64,000 bases of DNA, taken from positions 11,906,186 through 11,970,185 of the forward strand of contig OX442317.1 of the NCBI GenBank assembly GCA_949358305.1, in the 5' to 3' direction. Made by a program: the position numbers and the translations under genes. The stretch comes from Strigamia acuminata (lineage: Eukaryota > Arthropoda > Chilopoda > Geophilomorpha > Linotaeniidae). Below the pieces are notes generated by a model that was not told the origin of the DNA, did no database searches, and saw only the letters and a list, made by a program, of their open reading frames with translations. Within the stretch, counting starts at the first letter, position 1; the number at the start of each line of letters is the position of its first letter. Below, piece after piece: positions 1 to 10,452 of the stretch.

Positions 1-190
1 TATTCCTTGTATTTTAATTATTGGAGTCTATTTTCGACTTCCAGCATTGTGTATTTTTATTTCCAATAGGAAAAAGAAATTTGACCAAGTCTTAAATTTT
101 CAGGGATTAAATTAAAATTTTTGAGTGCAAAAAAATAGTTTTATAAATGTTTACAGTATAATCTTTTGATAACATCCATTTCCCCTTTTA
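1..190. other. AT-rich DNA, nothing recognised
   Basis: No reading frame, repeat or motif that I can support. It leads up to a TA dinucleotide at 189-190 where the Tc1-like repeat begins. Confidence 0.5.
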
Positions 191-404
191 CAGTGACTCA
201 AAAAATTGTTCACATGTTTGTAGTAGTATCTTTAATTGGCAAAAAAAAGATTTATAATGATTTCTCAGAAAGAAAATATTTTAAATTTTAACACAAATAG
301 CTCTTGATCTTTCAGAAAAAGTAAATAATTTTTAAAAATTTCAAAAAACAAAAAAGATATGACCGAAAAAGTATCGTTCTTTCATGTGAACAATTTTTGG
401 GCTG
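191..404. repeat. Inverted repeat pair, probable Tc1-like terminal region
   Basis: The segment starting CAGTGACTCAAAAAATTG at 191, next to a TA, recurs in inverted form near 382-404 (both share AAAAATTGTTCACATG in one orientation). A CAGTG start after TA is usual for Tc1/mariner ends. The inner copy is inverted rather than direct, so this is not the common IR/DR arrangement. No matching right end is seen after the transposase. Confidence 0.45.
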
Positions 405-539
405 CTCCAATGTGATTGATTTTTGGTGTTGGAACCACTGTTATTGTGCACGTATATTTGAAATTGGGGTTATATAGCAAGATTATGTATCATAGCTGTA
501 TTTTAAACATTAGAAATCATCATGTGCCCTCTCTAATTG

Positions 540-1250
540 CAAAAAAGACAAAATGTTCTAGCATTAGTTGAAAAAGGGATTTCTGTTTGAAAAATTGCTG
601 CAGAAGTCCGAGTTAGCATTGGATGTGTGTTTAGAATTCACAAAACATATGCTTTAGATGCAAAAAAACAAAAATTAGGTCGCCCAAAAATTCTAACAGC
701 CACACAGGAGCGAAACATTGTTAGGGCAGTTACATCAGTTCGCCTAGATACAGCTGTAGACATGCAAATTGATCTTGCTAAACATCATAACAATGTTGTT
801 AGTGCTCAAACTGTACTAAATGTGCTAAAGAGAAATAGATTGAAGTCATCAGTCAATGTTAAAAAGCCCTTATTAACAGCTCGTCATAAACGCCTCAGAA
901 TGGAATTTGCCCAAAAGTACAAAGACAGGACAATGTACCATTGGAAAAGGGTTATTTTCTCAGATGAAACAAAGATTTACCGTTTAGGAAGTGATGGACG
1001 CAAAGAGTGCTGGAAAAAACAAAAATCAGCACTACAATTGCACCAGATGATCCCAACAGTAAAACATGAAGGTAGTTTCTTAATGTTTTGGAGATGCATA
1101 CCTGCTAATGGAACACGAAATCTTGATAGTATTGATGGAATAATGAATGCAGAATTGTATTGCACTATTTGATGGGAACATTAAAATACTACAAGCTTAA
1201 AACGAAAAATGTAGTGTTTCAACATGACAAAAAAGATTACCGGTAATTAA
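540..1250 (+). pseudogene. Tc1/mariner transposase, truncated and frameshifted
   Basis: Relic of a Tc1-like DDE transposase. The helix-turn-helix region begins near 558 (ALVEKGIS) but carries a TGA at 588. A GRP linker motif follows (LGRPKILT), then a second DNA-binding segment, then VIFSDETKI with the first catalytic Asp, and the usual W and G/S-rich strand. Near 1166 the frame shifts to one reading VVFQHDKKDY, which holds the second catalytic Asp. The third catalytic residue and the C-terminus are missing. At least one stop, one frameshift and a 3' truncation make it non-functional. No host gene is nearby. Confidence 0.85.
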
Positions 1251-1260
1251 TTTTTTTGAA

Positions 1261-1857
1261 AGTTTTTTTTTTGAAAGTTTACAACGGCAATATCGGAGAA
1301 AATTAATTTGAAATGAATTTACTTCTTTTGCAAAATTTTAATCAAAACAGAAGAAGTTGAAACTGTTTTTTGTTCGTTAACTCGTTTCAATTTTTATCCT
1401 TCACGTTTCCTCCTATAGTTTGTTTCCTTTACATGCACAAGTTTGTTTATGTTATTAGTGTTCAAATTCCCCGCCAGCAGCGCCACTTAATGGTACATGT
1501 TTCTCTCTCTCTCCTCTCCATTCTACTCCTCACCTCAGATGCAGCAAGTACTAAGCTTAGTAGTAAATCTCTACTAATTTAAAAAATATATACTTTTATT
1601 TTTTTTTTAGAAAGAGAAGATTAAAAAAGTTGAACTTTTCAGCAATTAAAAGACGTTTAAAGCCATATTTTTCCGGTCTTAGAGAAAAATGGCGAGAATT
1701 TTTCTTTTCTCCCTTCTTCCCCTCGCATATTTATTATTTCAGGAACAAAAAAAAAGAAAGAAAGAACGAAAAAAAAACATTTTGTCTAGAGAATATTTTT
1801 TTTAAATTTATTTTCTAATTTAAAAATAAATACATAAATTTTAGAAGTACATCAAAC
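1261..1857. other. AT-rich non-coding stretch
   Basis: Poly-A/T rich sequence. Short open frames exist in both strands but none shows a domain, a signal or biased composition. Nothing else is seen. Confidence 0.5.
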
Positions 1858-1979
1858 GCACATCAAACTTTTTTTAAAGCATTTCTTTTAAATTTTAAAT
1901 GTAAATAAATCAAATTCAGTCAATATTTATTTAGATCAAAACACTTCAATTATTACAACAACAAAATATCCAAATGCTC
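1858..1979 (+). repeat. Dispersed repeat 1, copy a
   Basis: About 120 bp, ending in an AT-rich block with TTATTACAACAACAAAATAT. It is repeated in direct orientation at 3935-4069, 2.1 kb downstream, with small differences. No coding content or terminal structure identifies the parent element. Confidence 0.75.
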
Positions 1980-3934
1980 GCAACTGTGTAGTTTAATCCT
2001 GCCTAGAAAAAAAATCAAGACCACCTATTAAATACTAAGCACATTAATCAAAGGATTCATCCATCGGATCCCAAGTTAAACATGGCGGCGAGCATGCCCA
2101 TTTAACAGCTAGGACACAGATCTATGAGCTAGGATATTGTGACGTCGATTTTTAGGTGAATTCTCATAATGCATCAACAAAATTGTGATAAATTTCAAAA
2201 TAAATGTAGATTGTGTTCAATTCTTATTTCTTACTCAAAAAGTGGCTTATTTTTCAACTATAGAACAAAGCATCAAAACTGTTGGTATAATAATCATCAA
2301 AATGGCCACCATTTAGAACTGTGAAGTGGAAAGGATCACGTTTAGGCCATTTCTTCAACATTATGTAGAAAAATCGTGCATGTTATTGTGTATTTACGTA
2401 ATGTTCCTATCAACATGTTCTAATCTAATGTGCGCTAGAAATAAACAAAACAATTGAAATACGTTAGTGTTGAGTTACTGCGGGTTGGGTGATGTGTTCT
2501 TTAAACATCGAAAAAAAATAACACCCGAACTAAAAATAAATTCCAAAACAAAATTAAAAAATTAAAAAAAAAACAATCATGCTTGGTTTCAAATAAAGTC
2601 TCTACCAGTTGAAACGATAGAAGCTGCCATTTATCATTTCGCACGGCAGCAGGATTGGAATGACCAAGTCGCTAAAAAAAAATAAAATAATAATAAAATG
2701 TCGTTCAGTTTACAAATGAAAAAATTAAATTAAAGAATTAATTGTAATTTCACATTAAAAAAATAAACTAAATAAAATTCTATCAAATTCATTTGTCGCC
2801 GAAAATCCTCTATCTTTCTGACCCCGACTGTGATCCGGCATCCGATTTGCAAAAATGGGTACCACGAGAAATGACTAATTCCAAGGTCAAATCAAAATCA
2901 TCAATTTAGAGAATCTTCTGCCAATTGGTTTAGGGCGAAACCTATTCAATAATAAATCAAAACACATCAAAACATCGTCAACCACACCAAATTGCGTCCC
3001 AGTCCCCACTTTCTCCCACTAAATCTAAGGCGAATACCCCAAAATAGCCGAGCCGACTTGGTCAAATGCTACACAGAGCCCACCCACAACTAAATCCAAT
3101 GAAAAACAATCGAAATGATATTCCAATCAGCGTCAAATCGCCAATTAATACTCAATTCCCAAGTTAAATCAGAGTTAAACCCGTTTTAAGACCGCGTGGT
3201 TCACACGCGGTAAAAAATCCCAAACCCCAACTAAATAAACGCCCAAAAAGTGCTAGTAGTTGTGGTAAAACTAGTTAAAACTAGTGAGGAAATGAATAAA
3301 AAGTATACAAACTGAAAGTAAATACCTCATCCACGTCTGCGCCATTGTCAAACGTCGTTGGGAAAACGCGGTCGGTTCGATGCAAATCCGATCAAAAAAA
3401 CGCAATCAGCGTCCGAAAAATGTCAACGGACACTTAGAACGTGATTATCTGTCGACTAAAAGTGTTAACAGGGCGTTAATAAACGAGCGAATTCAATTTT
3501 TGAAAATCACAACAAAATGGTTACGTTTCATGTGGGCGCCATTTTCTCGTCGACCTTCGTCCTAAACAAAATGAGCGTAAACCGCGTCGTTTCGGGCACG
3601 TTTTTTCTAAAAAAAAACAGTAAAAAAGCAAATAATAAACACCTAATGTTGAGTTCGAGTACCGGATGTCCGCTAGGGTTATATAGATATGGTATGAATA
3701 GACGAGCCAGACTTGACCAAAAAACTCGTTCACAGCCAACTCGCCATGGCTTTCTTCCTTGGTTCGTTCGTTGGAAAAAGCAGGGTCAATTGCAAATTGT
3801 CATAGCGATGCCAGCGCCCTCGCACAAATATATTCGCGACGTATTTATTCAACTTGCTTTCGATATTTATCGTCCTTTACAACGTCCGATTGTATTAATA
3901 TTCAAACTATTCCGCATTAACTCGCACTCGCTTT
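1980..3934. other. Non-coding stretch between the two copies of repeat 1
   Basis: Moderately CpG-containing sequence with no supportable gene. An 8-bp inverted repeat ACCGCGTG/CACGCGGT with a 5-nt loop lies near 3190-3211. The open frame at 3517-3954 has no recognisable domain and runs through homopolymers, so I do not call it. Confidence 0.5.
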
Positions 3935-4069
3935 CATATCAAACTTTTTTTTAAGCATTTTTTTTTAAATTTTAAATTAAAAAAAATCACGTCATTTTCA
4001 AATTTCAGTCAATATTTATTTGGATCAAAACACTTCAATTATTACAACAACAAAATATCCAAATGCTTG
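3935..4069 (+). repeat. Dispersed repeat 1, copy b
   Basis: Direct copy of 1858-1979, slightly longer through poly-A/T expansion. The two could be ends of a deleted or non-autonomous element, or independent copies of one dispersed repeat. Confidence 0.75.
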
Positions 4070-4780
4070 CTATTTTTTTTAAATATTTTTTAAATAAAAT
4101 TAATTTGTAAAAAATAAAATAAAAAATTCAAATTATTTTTATATAATTCCAACAATTATTAATTTTAGTTTTTTAAATTGTTATTCACTTTTTTATTTTT
4201 ATTTAATATTAATGTTGTGTTTACAAATTAACCCACAAAAAACGCGTCGATTACTCGCAAAAATTAATACAACATTAAGCAAACCTCGAGCAAACAAACC
4301 CAGTACTAAGTGAAAATAAACTCGTATCCAACATCGAACAAACCTCGCTCGCAATTTCCAACAACAAGTGACAGTTTTGGCGATAGAAAAAAACACGAGC
4401 GGCCACATGTAGTACTTGCAACTAACCCTAACTACATAAACCCGAAAAAAGCCAACTTTTTGCCATTTAAACGCTTCCCAGTCATCCAACTCATACCCAA
4501 TACTTACCTAAAACTCTCTTACACGTTTTGGCGATATTTTTAGACCGTTGGGTGGTCGTTAGATCAAAATTTGAGCAAATTTGGATGGAGAAGAAGCGTT
4601 AAAGAACAGCGCACAAGCCGCCATTTTGAAGCAGAACGAAAATCCAAGGAATTTGCCGATTTTTTGCTCAATTTCGCTCGTTTTTGGACACGTTTTTTGC
4701 GGGGATTTTTGTTCTGGGTACTTACGTGATGTGTCTAGAATTCATTTATTTCTGAATTCCGAATTTACCGCTAAATTGCG
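4070..4780. other. Non-coding stretch
   Basis: AT-rich start followed by mixed sequence. A good splice-donor string (ACGTAAGTA) reads on the minus strand near 4725, but no exon could be tied to it. Confidence 0.4.
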
Positions 4781-4800
4781 ATAGCGCCATCTAGTGGCGA
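4781..4800 (-). promoter_or_regulatory. CTCF-like binding motif
   Basis: Read on the minus strand, the sequence CGCCACTAGATGGCGCTAT matches the conserved CTCF core CCASYAGRKGGCR shared by insects and vertebrates. It is also nearly palindromic. It stands alone in non-coding DNA. One motif match in 64 kb may be chance; binding is inferred only. Confidence 0.4.
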
Positions 4801-4935
4801 TATTTTGCATTGACGAATGCGGGTTTAGCAGACGAATTCTCGTAATTCGGCCGTGACATTTTAATATCATACGTTTGCTTTGTATTTTATCCGTGATAAA
4901 ATTATGATTTAAAATAATTATATTCAAATGTGTAC

Positions 4936-5140
4936 TGAAATATGTAGTTGTTTAAACATGAGTAAGTCGATTAAATGCATTATTTGTAATTTGTAATAGG
5001 ATAGATTTCAAAAATAGAGTTATGCAAATTACACAATTAACCAAAAAAAATATTATTTTTTTAAGTATTTCTTTTTGTTTTTAGTTTTTGTCGTAAATCA
5101 CAAACAAATTAAAATATTCTAAAACAAACCAAACCATAAT
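4936..5140 (+). repeat. Direct repeat 2, copy a
   Basis: About 200 bp repeated with scattered changes at 5330-5520. Shared blocks include GTTTAAACAYGAGTAAGT, TTTGTAATTTGTAATA and AAACAAATTAAAATATTCT. The spacing of the two copies is about 394 bp, which suggests an old local duplication. Confidence 0.8.
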
Positions 5141-5329
5141 GTAATCCAGATTTACTTGTATCATTAAAAAGAAAAAAACCATTACATGACATAAAACAGG
5201 GTTAAATTTCTACACTCTGTTTTTATTTAAAAGAAGAAAATTGAATAGAAATTCTCACGTCTTTAATTTGGCATTCCTTTCTAATTCCTTTTTATTTCCT
5301 AAATTCCTTTTTAATTGAAATATTTTATT

Positions 5330-5520
5330 GAAATATGAAGTTGTTTAAACACGAGTAAGTTGATTAAATGCATATATTTGTAATTTGTAATAAGGTAGAT
5401 TTCAAAAATGGAGTTCTGCAAATTGTACACAATTAACCGGAAAATAAATATTTTCTAAAAGATTTTTTTTTCGTAAATCAGAAACAAATTAAAATATTCT
5501 GAAAATAAACCAAATAACAA
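5330..5520 (+). repeat. Direct repeat 2, copy b
   Basis: Partner of 4936-5140. The 190 bp between the copies is AT-rich with no gene. Confidence 0.8.
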
Positions 5521-5666
5521 ACTTAGAACATAACATAAACTAAATCACAGAGCGGAAAGCTCTTAAAGGCAAACTTGAGTTGCTTGCGGCAGTGAAGCTT
5601 TATTCAATGCACCTAACTGGTTGTTTTACATAAAACCAAAGCGATGTGATTTCAGACTTAAACTAT
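5521..5666 (+). repeat. Dispersed repeat 3, copy a
   Basis: Begins AACATAACATAAACTAAATC, followed by a small stem AGAGC/GCTCT. It recurs at 9583-9652, where the middle about 80 bp is missing and the GATTTCAGACTTAAA end is kept. Confidence 0.7.
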
Positions 5667-7059
5667 AATTTTTCATGCTCTGAAAAAAAAAGAAATGTTT
5701 AGTTAGTCAATTCTGTGTTTGTGTGATTTTCTTTCTAAATAAATATATTCCAAATTTTTTTCTTACAATCAATCTTCCTTCTGTTTCTCCAATTTCTCCC
5801 AATTTACATCTATTCACAATAAACTTCCTGACTCATGTATTTTTTCATCCTTTTTGTTTCCCGTGGTTAGATTCTTAATACACGTGTTTGTTTACACAAA
5901 TATTGTTGAAATTTCACGCAGGTGTCGCTAGTTCACGGGCCATGATTTTCTTCCCCCTCATTCGATTTTCCTCATCTCATACAGAAAACGCAGGAGTGTG
6001 CCCCTCACAATTGTTTAATTTTTAAAAAACTAAAGTATTGTTATTATCTAAACAGCCAATACTTTCATTATTTAAATGCAACGCTCTTTCTCATTGTTAC
6101 AAACAGTCATAACCAACAGGATTCTTTACTGTGTGTAGAAGCATCATTCTTTCACTTTTTTGAGTAAAAAAGTCAAGTGTAGTACTTTACTTGGTGATGA
6201 TTAGAAAAAATTGTGGGGTTTGAAATGATGTATTTTTGTGAATGGTTTTGACAAACACATCTGCAGCCAACACAGCTACTTTTCCAAATCATTCACACTT
6301 ATTCCACGCCATTAATCTCAACAATCCTCGATGAATTTGGAAGGGGTTGTGCTACTGTATTAGTCCTTTCCTATGATGTCAACTAGATGGGCTGTGAAAT
6401 TGAATACAACCAGTGCATTGGATTTTTTAGCAATACAAGTCGATATTTTAGTAATAAAAACCATGTATTTTGAAGAAAATGATTGTTTAGCATTGTAAAT
6501 CATAATTTTATCGATCAAAATCAAGTAAGAAAATCATCGTTGCCTCATTTTAAAAGCGATTTGAATCAGTAAATTAAATTATCAAATTTTTCAAACAACC
6601 TCTGCTGATTGTAGGTGGAGCATTTGACAATAGTCATAATTGTCAGCCTGGACTGCACTCTGATGGATGACAAAATCAGAATTGGTTCTAAAACAAAGAT
6701 AAAAAAGCATTAATATTATTATTTACTAATTCTGTATTCAAATTTAAATAAGTATTCATACTGTCGTCTCCAACTAGTTTCAGGTGGCAGAGATAAATAA
6801 AACGGCGGTGATTCCATCTGTAAACACAATTGAACCAAATTCACTTATGGACACTAATCAGTAACACCTCGTTGCAAACCCATCTCTACCCTGTTTAATA
6901 TCCTCCAACGAGCTCGGACTAAAATCTAAATTAAAAAAAAGATTAATAATTTGAACTGAAAAGGTGAATTAGTTCATCTGTTTTAGGACTACCTGCAAAT
7001 CAATGCCGGTGTTGCTTATTTGATTCACATTTGGAAAAAACCACCACCATAGGGCCTAA
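5667..7059. other. Non-coding stretch
   Basis: AT-rich DNA without a supportable gene or RNA on either strand. Possible decayed transposon remains are too degraded to assign. Confidence 0.5.
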
Positions 7060-7347
7060 GACCTGGGTTTATATGTAAATAATCTTTTTGATACAACTTC
7101 TGACTGTAAACGAGAGAAAAAAACAAATGGTGACAGGGTGAAAAAGATGGAAATAAAGGTGAATAAATAAATAAATAAATAAATATAAACGCCACAGAAA
7201 AATGTATTTTCTTAAGTTGTTTAGATTTTTTTGTTCCCGTCCTTCTTTATCCAAAAGTGCTTCGTCCGATGCGATTGCTTTTACGTCGCGGCCCGATGAA
7301 TTGGCGGTGCTTAATAGACCCACGTTGCTATCGCGATTGGAAAACAT
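7060..7347 (-). CDS. Possible exon or gene fragment, unknown
   Basis: From an ATG at 7347 the minus strand reads about 50 residues of mixed, charged composition (starting MFSNRDSNVGLLSTANSSGR) before running into a (TAAA)n microsatellite at 7150-7186, which gives a spurious LFIYLFIHL tail. The CpG-rich 7240-7345 part differs from the flanking DNA. The opposite strand is also open here, so strand and coding status are unsure. A GTAAAAG string inside the frame could be a donor site. No family recognised. Confidence 0.2.
7150..7186 (+). repeat. (TAAA)n microsatellite
   Basis: About eight tandem AAAT/TAAA units. Confidence 0.9.
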
Positions 7348-8126
7348 TATTTATTGCTCGCTTTTCATCTACAAACAAAATACGAACCGAATCCCACAAA
7401 AATTCATAGAAAAGACGACACTTCGAGACAATCGTGGCATTGGAAACTGCTCGAACTCTCGACAATGGAAAGAGGAAATGTGACAATTTTGAGATATTTC
7501 TATTTTTTGGAGCAAGAGGGCGCAATTTATTACTCAACAACAGGCGGCTAATTCAAATGTTTCGTTAAGAATGTCTACACTTGCAAACTTAAACATAACA
7601 GACTAGATAAATTATTTTCTATCGTATTTGTTTATCCATAAAATAGTCTTAAGTATTATTGTAATTAACATTAGTGATGCAAATTGGAGATACGCTAGAC
7701 ATATGTTGCATTCTAATAAGATGATGTTTAACATTTACAATAAATTCGAGCCTCATTAATGATTAATGAATTGGGAAAAATGACAATCACCAAAGTCAAA
7801 TAGCGCCAATAAATTATTTTCTCAAAAAAATCAAGCTCTTAATAGAAATTGCAATGTCTGAAATTATTGCAATTTCTAATCAAATCAAATCAAATCAAAT
7901 TATCATCACTTACTGTATGACATTTGATCATTTTAAGACAAATATTATTCAGAAAATAATATTATTATTGTTCCAAATAAATTACATAGGTGGTTTACGA
8001 TTTAAAGTTTGATGGGTATTTGTTACTTGGTATTAATGCAATTAAACGGTGACGAAATTCAATAATAATTTTTCGCACTTTTACATATTGTCACTGGTGG
8101 GATTTCGCACCGACGAACCAGTAAAA
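7348..8126. other. Upstream region of the GLEBS-RING gene
   Basis: AT-rich. Holds a short (AAATC)n run near 7878-7900. No other gene seen. The promoter of the gene at 8127 should lie in its last part, but no clear TATA box is tied to a start. Confidence 0.4.
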
Positions 8127-9194
8127 ATGGCCGGATATAACAATCCTTTCGGCGACACCAACAGTTTTCAATCGACGCCATTCGGGTTCGGGTTCGAGAA
8201 CGCGCCATTTTGCTCGGCGACCGATACAAACGGGACCACGATCAAGTTTAATGCAGTGGATGGAATCGATACATTGATGAAGAACGGCATAAACACGACG
8301 ATTAACATAAGGCATCAATGCATAACGGTCATGAAAGAATACGAAACGAAGAGCTTAGAGGAACTAATGCTGGAAGATTATCAGAGTAATCGGAAGGGAC
8401 CTCAACCGGGGACTTTTGGGGGTTTCGGTGTGGCGCAACCGTTGTTTTTTTGTAGCAGTACAACCACTCCGACAACCGGCTTGTTTCAAAATCTGAATGA
8501 ACCTTTATGTTGGTCCACGAATCCTTTTGATGTGATGGCGAATACTACGTCCATCTTCGGGCAACCGATGCAGCAGCAAAATAACACACCTTTTGGTGCG
8601 GCGAAACCCCTGACGTTCGGTACACCCTTCCTGTCTACGGCCGAGTCGAGTTTTAATTTCAATTATCCCGCAGGTGGCGCGAATAATTTTGGAAGTACAC
8701 TTGCGAATCAGAATAAATCGATGTTTGGAACGACAACAAATCAACCGGCGCCGGACTGGTTTCTCTCGAGCATGCTCGGAACGATGCCATTCACGACTCA
8801 AAATCAACCGGGTATTTTAGGGAATAAAACTGGATTTAGAGCCACCACGACAGCCCCGAAGGTGTTTCGGTCCGCCAATCTGACCAACACGACTAATCCC
8901 TTCCGTTTGAAGCCAAACACCAGCTTTGGAGCGCCGTCTGGAACCACCAGCAGCACTTCCGGGGGGTTTAATCCAAGATCTTCGAATGTAGTGGATGCGA
9001 AGGAGGGGGTACAGGCTAAGTGTATAGTCTGTCTTGTTCAGGACAGAAACACACTGATGCTACCTTGTTTGCACGCTTATTTCTGCGCTACTTGCAGCGC
9101 CCGTGTGTTAGACGATGCCCGCCGTGCGCAAGCAACTCCACAGTGCCCCTCCTGCAGGCATGGTGTAACCTCTACTCTCCGCATTTTCATGTAA
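8127..9194 (+). CDS. Nup98-like GLEBS/FG-repeat protein with C-terminal RING finger
   Basis: Intronless, 355 aa. I start at the ATG in AAAAATGGCC (8127); the open frame upstream has no other ATG. Residues 36-93 match the Nup98 GLEBS motif, the hook that binds Rae1/Gle2: GTTIKFN at 36, HQCITVMKEYE at 63, KSLEELMLEDYQ at 75, NRKGPQ at 88. FG and GLFG-like repeats flank it (FGFGF, TFGGFG, IFGQP, PFGAAKPLTFG, FGAPSG); some repeats have lost the pattern and gained Cys. Residues 299-343 form a C3HC4 RING with ligands C299, C302, C314, H316, C320, C323, C340, C343. The tail LRIFM ends right after it, like IAP or MGRN-type RINGs. Nup98's autoproteolytic domain is absent. Lack of introns suggests a retrocopy or exon fusion. 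An AATAAA lies at about 9319. I infer a Rae1-tethered E3 ubiquitin ligase; function is untested. Confidence 0.8.
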   Translation: MAGYNNPFGDTNSFQSTPFGFGFENAPFCSATDTNGTTIKFNAVDGIDTLMKNGINTTINIRHQCITVMKEYETKSLEELMLEDYQSNRKGPQPGTFGGFGVAQPLFFCSSTTTPTTGLFQNLNEPLCWSTNPFDVMANTTSIFGQPMQQQNNTPFGAAKPLTFGTPFLSTAESSFNFNYPAGGANNFGSTLANQNKSMFGTTTNQPAPDWFLSSMLGTMPFTTQNQPGILGNKTGFRATTTAPKVFRSANLTNTTNPFRLKPNTSFGAPSGTTSSTSGGFNPRSSNVVDAKEGVQAKCIVCLVQDRNTLMLPCLHAYFCATCSARVLDDARRAQATPQCPSCRHGVTSTLRIFM

Positions 9195-9850
9195 AATAGT
9201 ACAGCTGCATTAAAAAATTAAACATTTTGTGTTTAAGTTTATTTTTAAAACAAAAAACAAAATCATTTCCTGTCTATAAAACTAAAATTTGTAAAAGTAC
9301 AAATTAAAATACAATTTTAATAAACTCCAGTTTACTTCTTCAATTTTAAGTGCAGTTTTGCTGTATGTTTTCTCCAAACTCTGCAAAAATCTTTATCTGT
9401 ACAACAGAGACTCTGAAAAGGATTAAATGCTTTAATAAAAATAGAAAATGAATATTAGTAATTTATTTATTTATAAAAAAAGATACAATTTCGAATTTTT
9501 ACGTGAACATTTTAAACATTTAACTGGATTTTGCTTCAATTTTAATAAAACATATAAGACAAATGTAATGCAATAACAATCTTAAAACATAACATAAACT
9601 AAATCACAGAGCGGAAAAGCTCTCAAAGTGGTGCGATTTCAGACTTAAAAACTCTGTTTAATATGTTTTATGTTAGCTTTCAGAGAGAGAAAACAAGTTT
9701 ACAATGACGTGCGAAGGTTTTCTTCACTTGTCTCACAAAAGGCCCTGAAGGTCACTTGACATTTTAAAACTAAAGAATTGTTATGTGTAGTTCTCCAGAG
9801 CCACACATAATAATGTAGAAAATAAAAAAAAAAATGAATTGAAGGTGAAT
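9195..9850. other. 3' flank of the GLEBS-RING gene
   Basis: AT-rich, no gene. Contains copy b of dispersed repeat 3 at 9583-9652. Confidence 0.5.
9583..9652 (+). repeat. Dispersed repeat 3, copy b
   Basis: Shortened copy of 5521-5666: same start and same GATTTCAGACTTAAA end, middle deleted. Confidence 0.65.
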
Positions 9851-9977
9851 TGTCAGAAATAAGACCAAGTTTAATCAGACCTTATTAGTCATGTAACTCA
9901 CATGTCTGTGAATTTTGCAATTTTGTTTAAAAATTCAATTAAATAATAAAGCAATAAATAGTTGTAGTAGTTTATTC
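9851..9977 (+). repeat. Dispersed repeat 4, copy a (left flank of a two-gene block)
   Basis: 127 bp starting TGTCAGAAATAAGACCAAG and ending GTAGTAGTTTATTC. A near-identical direct copy lies at 26685-26814. Small internal stems AATAAG/CTTATT and CATGT/ACATG. With element A removed, the copies lie about 2.3 kb apart and bracket the two genes at 10453 and 11478. Confidence 0.85.
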
Positions 9978-10321
9978 TTAGAAACACAATTCCACTTTCA
10001 TAAAACAATTGACAAATAAGGATAATAGAAATGGGAAAATATAAATTGTTAATTTAATATTTCCTTTTTTATTTAAATTGAAAAAGGGAAATTAGCATTT
10101 CTTAATATCACTGACAAATAGTTGGCATTTCTTAATACAATTGAATAATGCGTTTCATAATACTATTGTAAAATGCATTTGATAATAAAATAAATTAAAT
10201 GGATGGGTAAAAATCTAATTTGATGGAACACACATTTAATTGACCTCATTTTTATTTTAAATAAACAACTGCTCTCTAATTTAAAAAGTGAACAAATGAT
10301 GAAATGGGAGCTTCAATCCAT
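9978..10321. other. AT-rich spacer
   Basis: Short repeats of GCATTTCTTAATA type near 10097-10160. No gene. Confidence 0.4.
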
Positions 10322-10390
10322 GTGAATCATGGATTCATCCATGATTCATCCATGATTCATCCATGATTCATGGATGAATCCATGATTCAC
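10322..10390. repeat. 69-bp palindrome with iterated core
   Basis: Perfect 22-bp inverted arms (10322-10343 and 10369-10390) around direct iterations of ATTCATCCATG. It sits 60 bp upstream of the next gene's ATG and just before a TATATATAG string at about 10408. It could be a regulatory element or a small foldback. Confidence 0.85.
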
Positions 10391-10399
10391 AAAGCAACA

Positions 10400-10420
10400 A
10401 ACTGTAATATATATAGCTCA
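10400..10420 (+). promoter_or_regulatory. TATA-like box
   Basis: TAATATATATAGC at a suitable distance (about 40 bp) from the ATG at 10453. Inferred promoter only. Confidence 0.35.
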
Positions 10421-10452
10421 ACATTATTTCACCTCTTCAGAACGTTTACTAA

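Noticed and set aside
3517-3954. 145-codon plus-strand frame
   Set aside because: No domain, biased by homopolymers, runs into dispersed repeat 1. Overlapping minus-strand frame equally weak.
6241-6420. Decayed BEL or copia coding remnant
   Set aside because: Fragments translate without stops for only short runs and show no motif; not supportable.
8049-8126. 26-codon N-terminal extension of the GLEBS-RING protein
   Set aside because: Begins with GTG and has no ATG until 8127, which has good start context.
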